From: Chryseobacterium camelliae
Lineage (GTDB): Bacteria > Bacteroidota > Bacteroidia > Flavobacteriales > Weeksellaceae
Assembly: GCF_030818575.1 (NCBI RefSeq)
Contig: NZ_JAUTAL010000001.1
Span: 3,658,001-3,722,000 of the forward strand
Direction: 5' to 3'
DNA length: 64,000 nt
Part shown: piece by piece, positions 1-5,985 of the stretch
How positions within the stretch are numbered: the stretch's first letter is position 1
Layout of the letters: the number at the start of each line of letters is the position of its first letter
Made by a program: the position numbers and the translations under genes
Notes under the pieces: generated by a model
The model's database searches: none
Told to the model about the DNA's origin: nothing
The model's input: the letters and a program-made list of their open reading frames with translations, nothing else

Positions 1-926
1 CTGCAAAGCGGTTTCCGGTTATTGTCGTCCAGCAGGATCCCGAAATAGGAAAGGGTATCCCTGTACGCGATCCTTGGAGAAGGGATCTTTTCCCTGAGGA
101 TCGCCTTAACGATCTGAAAACCTTCCATCTCTTCTTCAGTGGTGACAATCTTAGGGTCGCTATTGTCATCGATAGGATTATTTTTTGCCGGTTCTTCCTG
201 TTTTTCAATCTGCTCATTAATGCTAAGCGCAGATTTCAGCCTGAAGCTGATGGATTCATTGATCGAGGTAGTTAATGCTTTTTTGGTGTACTCCTTAAAC
301 GAAACCATTCTGTTTGCGGTGATCGACTTTTCAAAGAAACGACTGACCAACAGTTTTACCAGTTCATCGGAAGGGCTTTCAATCTCTTTCTCAAACTCTT
401 TGCGGATGGCCTTAATGTATTTCAGAGCTTCTGCCGAATCCAGGATTTCCTCGAGGTTATAGTCCTTTTTGGTGAATTTCTCCAGGATTTTAATTGAACT
501 GTCTTTAAGATCTTCGATGTCAATGGTGAAAAAAGGTTTTTCATCCATAATATTGGGTTTCTCCAGGTCTGTGTAGAAATTATAGACAATCCCATTGGTC
601 AGCACGCCAAAGCGCGTTTTGGAGACATGATAATACCGGTGGAGCTGTGAATTGTGGGCATCGGCACTTTCTTTCCAGTGTTTGCATTCAATAATGAAAA
701 TCGGCTGGTCGTTGTGACGGATGACGTAATCTACTTTTTCTCCTTTCTTGGTCCCGATATCACATACATGTTCCGGAATGACTTCCGTAGGGTTGAAGAT
801 GTCGTAACCCAGAATCTGAATAAAAGGCATAACGAATGCATTTTTTGTGGCTTCTTCGGTGCCGATCTGGTCTTTCAGCCCCATGACTTTCTGATGCAGC
901 TGCTCAAGTTTAATTTTAAGATCCAT
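1..926 (-). CDS. HsdR N-terminal-domain protein (type I restriction-like), 3' end outside window
   Basis: The reading frame starts at ATG 926-924 and stays open to the left edge, so the C terminus is missing (308 codons seen). Residues about 25-105 resemble the HsdR N-terminal nuclease domain: a D-Y-V-I-R-H segment, then I-F-I-I-E-C-K-H, which fits the E-x-K part of a PD-(D/E)xK site. The rest looks helical, followed by a linker rich in Glu, Asn and Asp and a final segment ending near L-L-D-D-N-N-R-K. No helicase part is visible, and stand-alone HSDR_N proteins of this kind are common in Bacteroidota, so I do not call it a complete restriction enzyme. The start lies 3 bases after the YegP-like gene, as the last visible gene of a tight operon. 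Confidence 0.8.
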   Translation of the reverse strand, partial: MDLKIKLEQLHQKVMGLKDQIGTEEATKNAFVMPFIQILGYDIFNPTEVIPEHVCDIGTKKGEKVDYVIRHNDQPIFIIECKHWKESADAHNSQLHRYYHVSKTRFGVLTNGIVYNFYTDLEKPNIMDEKPFFTIDIEDLKDSSIKILEKFTKKDYNLEEILDSAEALKYIKAIRKEFEKEIESPSDELVKLLVSRFFEKSITANRMVSFKEYTKKALTTSINESISFRLKSALSINEQIEKQEEPAKNNPIDDNSDPKIVTTEEEMEGFQIVKAILREKIPSPRIAYRDTLSYFGILLDDNNRKPLC

Positions 927-929
927 GGT

Positions 930-1268
930 TTAAGGATTAAGGGTTTGATCAACTATTTCGGACATTGGTGCGTTGGCTTTCACAGAAGCGATGCCTCTTT
1001 CCATTGAAAAACTGTCATTGTACAGCTGGCTTTTGCCAATGATCTCACCATTTCCGGCTTTCAGCACAAAGTAAGGTTTGCTGTTGGTAGACATGCGTCG
1101 GTCAAATTTTGAATCATTGTTTGAATTAACCCTTACCGATTCGATTCCTTTCAGGCAGGATGCTTTCTGGACATAGCCTTCGCTGGTTAAAATGGTCTCT
1201 CCGTTACCGGCTTTCAGATTAAACTGATACTCTTTGTTGACTCTCTGTGTAATAATAAATTTTCCCAT
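930..1268 (-). CDS. YegP-like protein (DUF1508, two repeats)
   Basis: This 112-residue protein has two copies of the DUF1508/YegP unit, at about residues 15-50 and 66-100. Each contains F-x-L-K-A-G-N-G-E followed by a segment ending G-I-x-S-V. That two-repeat architecture is the usual one for YegP. The biochemical role of the family is not established. It lies 4 bases downstream of the YidD-like gene and 3 bases upstream of the HsdR-N gene, so it is almost certainly cotranscribed with both. Confidence 0.85.
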   Translation of the reverse strand: MGKFIITQRVNKEYQFNLKAGNGETILTSEGYVQKASCLKGIESVRVNSNNDSKFDRRMSTNSKPYFVLKAGNGEIIGKSQLYNDSFSMERGIASVKANAPMSEIVDQTLNP

Positions 1269-1272
1269 AATT

Positions 1273-1557
1273 TTATTTTATAAATCGTTCTGAAATTTCA
1301 TGTTCTTCAATAATTTGTGTATTAGGCAGGATGAGCTGAAGTTGATTGTTAATAGGGTTTTTAATAAGTTTTGCACCTGCCCTGCAATTGCTGAATCGGT
1401 ATCTGAATGCTTTAAGTCCATTGATAAAACCCTTATTTAAAGTTTCCTGATAAACATATTTGGAGCAGCTCATTTTAAATAAACACATTCTTCTTCTGTG
1501 GGGAGGGACTAAACTCCAGTACAGTTTAATGATGATGATCAACAAGTATTTCATCAT
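1273..1557 (-). CDS. YidD-like membrane protein insertion efficiency factor
   Basis: The 94-residue product starts with a hydrophobic segment rich in Ile and Leu. It then has a basic turn (P-P-H-R-R-R) and a C-L-F-K-M-S-C-S-K-Y core, matching the YidD pattern C-R-F-x-P-S-C-S-x-Y with substitutions. G-F-I-N-G-L-K-A and a third Cys follow, as in YidD. YidD helps YidC/Sec insert inner-membrane proteins. Because the C-R-F-x-P core is degenerate and the gene sits in an accessory operon, it may be a specialised paralog. Its start overlaps the upstream gene by 32 bases, so translation is probably coupled. Confidence 0.7.
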   Translation of the reverse strand: MMKYLLIIIIKLYWSLVPPHRRRMCLFKMSCSKYVYQETLNKGFINGLKAFRYRFSNCRAGAKLIKNPINNQLQLILPNTQIIEEHEISERFIK

Positions 1558-1789
1558 TGGATCTTATGAAAACAGCCATTTGGTATGAGGTCATATAACC
1601 CTGCTTCTCAGTGTTTCCAAAGCATCCTTCAACAGGCTGGATGTAGGTGGAAACGCTTTCCAGTCTCAAATATTTCCAGCCTTGCTGGGACTGATCTTTG
1701 ATGAGCTGGTCTAATTGTTTTGCAATAGCTTCCGAACCTTGCTCATGAATGTTAATGCTAGCCACAAAAGGCAGTACTTTATATTCCAT
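1526..1789 (-). CDS. Conserved hypothetical protein, DUF4177-like
   Basis: This 87-residue soluble protein contains a Q-Q-G-W-K-Y-L-R-L-E-S-V stretch near residues 36-47, the kind of core seen in small DUF4177-like proteins. A G-C-F-G turn follows, and the protein ends in three His. It has no signal peptide or membrane segment. It is the first gene of the four-gene operon. Its promoter region carries the 16-bp inverted repeat at 1841-1856 and a -7 element at 1812-1819. I know no function. Confidence 0.75.
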   Translation of the reverse strand: MEYKVLPFVASINIHEQGSEAIAKQLDQLIKDQSQQGWKYLRLESVSTYIQPVEGCFGNTEKQGYMTSYQMAVFIRSNDEILVDHHH

Positions 1790-1811
1790 AATTATTAATT
1801 TTTTAATACTT

Positions 1812-1819
1812 CAAAAGTA
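1812..1819 (-). promoter_or_regulatory. -7 promoter element of the DUF4177-like/YidD-like operon
   Basis: On the minus strand this reads TACTTTTG, an exact match to the Bacteroidota -7 consensus TAnnTTTG. It ends 22 bases before the start codon at 1789. It lies 21 bases downstream of the inverted repeat at 1841-1856. Confidence 0.6.
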
Positions 1820-1840
1820 AAGTCATTAATATCGCCATCC

Positions 1841-1856
1841 TTACGGTTTTCCGTAA
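1841..1856. promoter_or_regulatory. Operator candidate A: 16-bp inverted repeat
   Basis: The sequence is TTACGG, four bases, then CCGTAA: a perfect 6-4-6 inverted repeat. It lies 21 bases upstream of the -7 element at 1812-1819. Related sites at 2960-2975 and 5912-5927 have the same length and nearly the same spacing. The position over the -33 region suggests an activator site, plausibly for one of the adjacent response regulators; that link is inference. Confidence 0.55.
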
Positions 1857-1860
1857 AAAC

Positions 1861-1889
1861 AAAAAAACCTTTCAGAGAATGAAAGGTTT
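1861..1889 (-). terminator. Rho-independent terminator after response regulator 1
   Basis: A 10-bp stem (AAACCTTTCA, loop GAGAA, TGAAAGGTTT) is followed on the minus strand by a run of T. It lies just downstream of the regulator that ends at 1910. Confidence 0.8.
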
Positions 1890-1909
1890 CTTATTAAAGT
1901 GAAATGAAA

Positions 1910-2575
1910 TTATATGATGCCAAGGTCTTTGCAGAAGGCGACAAGCTGTTCGTTACTGTTAACCTGCAGGGCTTCCTTAAGGGCATTCAGCCGTTTTTCA
2001 ATGCTGCTTAAACTGTTGGGTGTAATATGGTTCTTCTGGAGATAAACGGGTATGTTTTTCTGTAGCACACCCTGAGAAATCAGAGACACCAGCGTAATAT
2101 CATAGTCAGAAAATTCGTAGCTGTTCAGCTTTTTGATTTCCTGCTTCAGGTCAAGCGAGAGATAATTTTCATTCTGAGCTACGGCGGTAATCGCTTTCTT
2201 GAGCTCCTTTGAATCGTTTCTCGCTTTTCTTACATATCCGTTGATACCTGATTTGGTAAAAAGGGAATCGATGACACCGGATTTATGCTCCGCAGAAAAA
2301 ACAATGACTTTAAGGGCTGGCTGAAGTTTTCGTACCTCTTCAATAAGCTCTTGGCCGTTTTTGATATGCTGTTCCCGATGGTCTTCTTCATATTCGAGAT
2401 CGGTAATCATAAGATCATAAGGTTCTTTTTCACGGATGGATTTTTGTATTTTTCCCAGGGCGTCGTCACAGTAATATGCATAATCTACTTTGCTGATGTT
2501 CAGCTCTTCCAGTGTTCTCTGTACTGAAATATTCGCACTTTCATGATCTTCTGCTATTAAAATTTTTTTAAACAT
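1910..2575 (-). CDS. LuxR/NarL-type response regulator 1
   Basis: The 221-residue protein has a receiver domain (about 1-130) with acidic pocket E9-D10, phospho-acceptor D59 in Y-D-L-M-I-T-D, a Ser in V-F-S-A-E-H, and Lys in Y-V-R-K-A-R. A C-terminal helix-turn-helix (about 155-221) ends I-E-K-R-L-N-A-L-K-E and then C-K-D-L-G-I-I, as in divergent LuxR-type regulators. It is a close paralog of the regulator at 3004-3666. It should bind DNA when phosphorylated, probably by the kinase at 3678-5336. It is a separate unit with its own terminator. The leader shares TAACC directly before ATG with the other regulator and the kinase. Confidence 0.9.
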   Translation of the reverse strand: MFKKILIAEDHESANISVQRTLEELNISKVDYAYYCDDALGKIQKSIREKEPYDLMITDLEYEEDHREQHIKNGQELIEEVRKLQPALKVIVFSAEHKSGVIDSLFTKSGINGYVRKARNDSKELKKAITAVAQNENYLSLDLKQEIKKLNSYEFSDYDITLVSLISQGVLQKNIPVYLQKNHITPNSLSSIEKRLNALKEALQVNSNEQLVAFCKDLGII

Positions 2576-2700
2576 GGTTAGGTTTTTTTAGAGATAAGAT
2601 ATGGTATTAGTCAAGTCATTCATTTACTTATTTATCAATAAAGGAATATCACAATACCCAAATCATCTTATATAATTTTTGATTGGTATGTACGTTAAAA

Positions 2701-2729
2701 CCTGTGCTTGCTCAATAAGCAAGCACAGG
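2701..2729 (-). terminator. Rho-independent terminator of the small YjzC-like gene
   Basis: A perfect 12-bp stem with a five-base loop lies 6 bases after the stop codon at 2736. A short T run follows on the minus strand. Confidence 0.75.
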
Positions 2730-2735
2730 ATAAAG

Positions 2736-2903
2736 TTAGGCATATTGGATCAATTCCCAAGTCACAGCCTGTCCATTGTAAGGGGGCATTCTGTTACCTT
2801 TTGAAATTGGAGCAGTAGTCGATGGACTTCCAACAACTTTCCATACCCCAGATTCCGGGCAGTCTTCACCTGTTTTTGCTTTTGTTCCTAATGGTTTTTT
2901 CAT
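2736..2903 (-). CDS. Small conserved protein, YjzC-like (55 aa)
   Basis: An ATG at 2903-2901 opens a 55-codon frame. It begins M-K-K-P-L-G-T-K, continues with T-G-E-D-C-P-E-S-G-V-W, and has I-S-K-G-N-R-M-P-P before a terminal W-E-L-I-Q-Y-A. The order 'G-x-x-C/A-P-x-S-G-V ... K-G-x-x-x-P-P ... W' recalls the small YjzC family, whose role is unknown. Support for a real gene comes from its flanks: operator B and a perfect -7 element upstream, and a strong terminator right after the stop. It lies between the two response regulator genes and is probably one of their targets. Confidence 0.75.
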   Translation of the reverse strand: MKKPLGTKAKTGEDCPESGVWKVVGSPSTTAPISKGNRMPPYNGQAVTWELIQYA

Positions 2904-2930
2904 TGTAAATGATTTAAAGGGTTAACATTT

Positions 2931-2938
2931 CAAAAGTA
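2931..2938 (-). promoter_or_regulatory. -7 promoter element of the YjzC-like gene
   Basis: It reads TACTTTTG on the minus strand, identical to the element at 1812-1819. It lies 27 bases before the start codon and 21 bases after operator B. Confidence 0.6.
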
Positions 2939-2959
2939 TAACGCTTTACCATCTTTTCC

Positions 2960-2975
2960 TTACGGGTTCACGTAA
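2960..2975. promoter_or_regulatory. Operator candidate B: 16-bp inverted repeat
   Basis: The arms are TTACG and CGTAA around a six-base centre. It has the same total length as operator A and the same 21-base gap to an identical -7 element. It precedes the YjzC-like gene. Confidence 0.55.
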
Positions 2976-3003
2976 AAGTGAAAAATAATAGAGGTGAAAA
3001 TCT

Positions 3004-3666
3004 TTATATCAGTCCAATATCCTTGCAAATCACGATCATCTCAATATTGTTTTTGGCATTAAAGCTTTCCCGGAGATCATTCAGTCTTTTTTCAATGGAT
3101 CGTCTGCTGTGGGGACTGATGTTGTTTTTTTTAAAGAACTGTTCTATTTCATTCTGTTTCCAGCCTTTGGAAAGGAGTTCCAACAGTTTCAGGTCATAAT
3201 CGGTAAAATCAAAAGATACATGGCGCATGGCATTCAGGATCTCCTGGGGAAAAGCCCGCTCTCCCTGAAATACTTTAGTGATAGTATTTTTGAGGTCTTT
3301 GCCATCATTCCTGGCTTTACTCACGTAACCATTGATCTGATACATTTCATACAGATCATAAATAATTTTGGTCCTGTGTTCAATAGAGAAAACAATCACC
3401 TTTAAATCCGGCTGTATTTTTCTTGCTTCCCGGATCAGCTCCTGGCCGGAATGTATATTCTGCCGGATATGGTCTTTCTGAAACGATAAATCAGTGATCA
3501 GAAGATCATAAGGCATATGCTCTGCGGCAGCTTTTTTAATTTTGTTGAATGCGGAATCACAATAGGTTACAAAATCGAAGTGCGGAATGGTCAGTTCCTG
3601 GATGGTCTTGGCAATTCCCAGATTCATAACCTGCTGGTCTTCGGCAATTAAAATTTTTTTGAACAT
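3004..3666 (-). CDS. LuxR/NarL-type response regulator 2
   Basis: This 220-residue regulator has acidic pocket E9-D10, phospho-acceptor D59 (Y-D-L-L-I-T-D), Ser in V-F-S-I-E-H and Lys in Y-V-S-K-A-R. The C-terminal helix-turn-helix is near residues 155-220, with I-E-K-R-L-N-D-L-R-E and the ending C-K-D-I-G-L-I. The architecture and both ends match regulator 1, so the pair arose by duplication. It lies 11 bases downstream of the kinase and is surely cotranscribed with it. That makes it the primary partner; regulator 1 may share the kinase. Confidence 0.9.
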   Translation of the reverse strand: MFKKILIAEDQQVMNLGIAKTIQELTIPHFDFVTYCDSAFNKIKKAAAEHMPYDLLITDLSFQKDHIRQNIHSGQELIREARKIQPDLKVIVFSIEHRTKIIYDLYEMYQINGYVSKARNDGKDLKNTITKVFQGERAFPQEILNAMRHVSFDFTDYDLKLLELLSKGWKQNEIEQFFKKNNISPHSRRSIEKRLNDLRESFNAKNNIEMIVICKDIGLI

Positions 3667-3677
3667 GGTTACAACGT

Positions 3678-5336
3678 TTATGAAGCAGGAACTGAAAGAT
3701 TTACCTTTAGCCCTTTTTCAATTTCCGTGTCAAAAATAATGGCTCCGCCGATAGCAGCCATGCGGCTTTCCGCATTCCGTAACCCGTTTTTGTAAATAAG
3801 ATCGCCGGGAATGCCGATGCCGTTGTCTTTATACTGGATCTCCACGGACGTTTCCGTCCTTTCAAACCTGAAGGCGACATGGCTGGCTTGGCTGTGTTTT
3901 TTCATATTCACCATCAGCTCGCGGATGATCTGGAAGACTTCGTCTTTTACTAACGGACTGATGGTTTCCCATAATGCCGGATTGTTGCCTGCCGTAAAGG
4001 TTTTTACTGTATCATTATTGAAGGAAGCAATCAGCTCTGAAATTTTCTTGCTGAATTCCTGTTCCTCATCAGCTTTATCATATGAAATATCCCTTGACTT
4101 TTCATACACGAATTCCAGTTCATCCAAAGCGGTATCCCGGTCGAAATGTTCCTGGTTTTCAATTTTGGTCATCACCTGGTAAATACCATTAGCGACTACA
4201 TCATGGACTTTTTTGGATAACCGTAGCTGGGTATTTTTTACCTCGAGTTCTTTTTCTTGTTTCAATCGGATTTGCCTCTTGCGATACCACACATTAGTAA
4301 TAATTAAAGCAAAAACAATAGCAGAAGTAATAATTGATAATTGCAGGAGTTTGTTTTCATCTTCAACTTTAGCTGTTTTCAATATTTCATTTTCTGCATT
4401 TTTTCCCTCTAAATCATAGCGGATAAATGCAAATTGATTTTTAGCTCTATTTCTTTCCAATTGTAAACTGTCATCTAATTCTTTGAATTGAGAAAAATTT
4501 TTAAGATAATTTTTAGGATCTAACTTTATTATTTTCTGTAATGCCTCAAGTTGGTCATTTGCACTTTTATTCTGTATGCACTTCTGTAACATCATCTTAG
4601 CATACTTTAGCGAGAGAGCTTTATTTTTGTCATAATAATAATCAGCTATAGTGGAATAGCTAGAGCTTTGTCCTAAACTATCATTTTCATTCTGCCTGAT
4701 GGTTAGAGCTTTTAATAAATTCGGTACCGGATCATAAGATGGATTACTTAGATATTCAGCTTTAGTTAGGTTGTTTAAAGCCATTGCATAGTAACTTTGA
4801 TCTGTCGAAAGAATTGCTTTCCGTAAATAATTTTTTGCTAATTCAAGTTCACCTTCATTTATTAGAACATCTCCAATATTATTATAAAATAAATATTTTG
4901 CGTCGTGATTATCTGTGAATTTTAATGCTTGATTAAAATATTCAAATGCATTTTTATAATTCTTGAGATAATTGAAATCTATCGCAATATTATTATAATT
5001 TATAGCTAATGTACTTCTTACTGTACTGTCATTGTCTTTTTTAAGATAACGGTTTGCTTCTAAAGAGGATTCAATTCCTCCAAAAAAATCTTCTTTGCGG
5101 GTCTGAATCATAGCCATATTAACTAATGATTTGGCAACACCTAGTGAATCATTGTTTTTTAAATATTCATTTTTAGCTATGTTGAAATAGTAGAAGGCCG
5201 AATCAGATATTTTGGCATCCCTAAATACTTTAGCTTTTTTGTAATTGATATTATTATCGATAATATTTATAGGCTTATTTTTATTTTTGCATGAAAATAA
5301 AATAATAAAAGTGGTAAAGAATATTAATTTTCGCAT
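3678..5336 (-). CDS. TPR-containing sensor histidine kinase (HisKA_3/NarX type), lipoprotein-like N terminus
   Basis: I start at ATG 5336 because it gives a lipoprotein signal (M-R-K-L-I-F-F ... I-L-F-S-C16). A longer frame reaches 5372. Residues about 20-300 form helical repeats of the TPR kind. A transmembrane segment lies near 335-355, followed by a short coiled coil. The phospho-acceptor His (K-K-V-H-D-V-V-A-N-G-I) is near 378, then an N-box, D-N-G-I-G-I-P, and N-G-L-R-N-A-E-S-R-M. NarX-type kinases partner LuxR-type regulators, matching the gene directly downstream. The sensor half is very AT-rich (15 G/C in the 60 bases 4501-4560) compared with the kinase half (31 in 3721-3780), suggesting a mosaic origin. 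Confidence 0.88.
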   Translation of the reverse strand: MRKLIFFTTFIILFSCKNKNKPINIIDNNINYKKAKVFRDAKISDSAFYYFNIAKNEYLKNNDSLGVAKSLVNMAMIQTRKEDFFGGIESSLEANRYLKKDNDSTVRSTLAINYNNIAIDFNYLKNYKNAFEYFNQALKFTDNHDAKYLFYNNIGDVLINEGELELAKNYLRKAILSTDQSYYAMALNNLTKAEYLSNPSYDPVPNLLKALTIRQNENDSLGQSSSYSTIADYYYDKNKALSLKYAKMMLQKCIQNKSANDQLEALQKIIKLDPKNYLKNFSQFKELDDSLQLERNRAKNQFAFIRYDLEGKNAENEILKTAKVEDENKLLQLSIITSAIVFALIITNVWYRKRQIRLKQEKELEVKNTQLRLSKKVHDVVANGIYQVMTKIENQEHFDRDTALDELEFVYEKSRDISYDKADEEQEFSKKISELIASFNNDTVKTFTAGNNPALWETISPLVKDEVFQIIRELMVNMKKHSQASHVAFRFERTETSVEIQYKDNGIGIPGDLIYKNGLRNAESRMAAIGGAIIFDTEIEKGLKVNLSVPAS

Positions 5337-5360
5337 GGTTAGTTTTTTGTGCAAATTAAT

Positions 5361-5393
5361 AAAAAAGGGCAAACTATTTAAAGTTTGCCCTTT
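5361..5393 (-). terminator. Rho-independent terminator after the Pro/Gly-rich peptide gene
   Basis: A perfect 12-bp stem (5364-5375 with 5382-5393) has a six-base loop and six T on the minus strand. It separates the small gene from the kinase gene. Confidence 0.8.
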
Positions 5394-5402
5394 CTATTTT
5401 TA

Positions 5403-5615
5403 CTATGGTCTAGGTGGTGGAGGTAATTGTCCTGTGTTACCTCCAATTGGTCCACTTCCTTCACCGGGTTCTCCCGTTCCCGGGTCTGGCGTAATCCCGG
5501 ATCCTGGATTATCAGCTGTCTGAATGGTTGTGGTATCGCCGTTATTATTGCATGATGTATTGGAATTATGGTTTCCGAATGCTAAGCCGAATAGCATTAA
5601 AATAAATTGGATCAT
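5403..5615 (-). CDS. Small exported Gly/Pro-rich protein (70 aa)
   Basis: I chose ATG 5615; a TTG at 5621 would add two residues. Residues 1-15 are a hydrophobic, signal-like segment (M-I-Q-F-I-L-M-L-F-G-L-A-F-G). A stretch with N, S and one Cys follows, then a low-complexity tail of G-x-G-x-x-P-D-P-G-T-G-E-P type ending P-P-P-P-R-P. No family is recognised. It has its own terminator and a long, structured upstream region (5616-5852), so it could be a regulated small secreted or membrane peptide. Confidence 0.55.
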   Translation of the reverse strand: MIQFILMLFGLAFGNHNSNTSCNNNGDTTTIQTADNPGSGITPDPGTGEPGEGSGPIGGNTGQLPPPPRP

Positions 5616-5852
5616 TGTCAAAAAATTTAATTGTTAAAGCATTCGTGTTCTTCCCTGCGAAACAGATCGCAGGCAGTGGTACACGGTAAAAATTTTGAAG
5701 CGCTTCTTAAATTTTTTGGGAAGTGAACCTTCTAAAACGGAAGAGAAACATCTGCTTCCCAACCCGGATATTTTCTTCCGTTTTATCTGGCGAGTTTGAA
5801 ATCAGATTTTTTCTTATTTTTTTGTCCCTGATTTCTTTTACAAATATCCGAT

Positions 5853-5868
5853 AGTAGGATGTCCTACT
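5853..5868. promoter_or_regulatory. 7-2-7 palindrome
   Basis: AGTAGGA, two bases, TCCTACT is a perfect 16-bp palindrome. The 7-2-7 layout is the one NarL-type regulators use in enterobacteria, though the bases differ. It lies between two divergent genes next to a NarL-type two-component system. Function is inferred only. Confidence 0.35.
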
Positions 5869-5911
5869 GAAGACAGTGAGTGGACAGAATAAGTATATAA
5901 AGTGCTGTTAT

Positions 5912-5927
5912 TTACGGTTATCCGCAA
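5912..5927. promoter_or_regulatory. Operator candidate C: 16-bp inverted repeat
   Basis: It reads TTACGG, TTAT, CCGCAA: one mismatch from a perfect 6-4-6 repeat. It lies 21 bases upstream of a -7-like TAATTTG at 5949-5955 on the plus strand, so it reads toward the gene at 5986. Sites A and B have the same arrangement. Confidence 0.5.
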
Positions 5928-5985
5928 TTTTAATGTCCAAGATTTGTCTAATTTGGACAACATATAACCCACTTATTAAAATTGT

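Larger units (their letters stand above)
5616..5985. other. Long intergenic region with nested inverted repeats and operator C
   Basis: No gene is evident. The stretch holds two interleaved perfect inverted repeats: 5716-5723 with 5755-5762, and 5733-5744 with 5774-5785. It also has a long-loop hairpin (5798-5805 with 5828-5835), a 7-2-7 palindrome at 5853-5868, and operator C at 5912-5927. The A-B-A'-B' order fits an H-type pseudoknot or two mutually exclusive hairpins. Which strand is transcribed is not clear. Confidence 0.5.

Noticed and set aside
1..926. Complete type I restriction system
   Set aside because: No helicase part, specificity subunit or methylase is visible.
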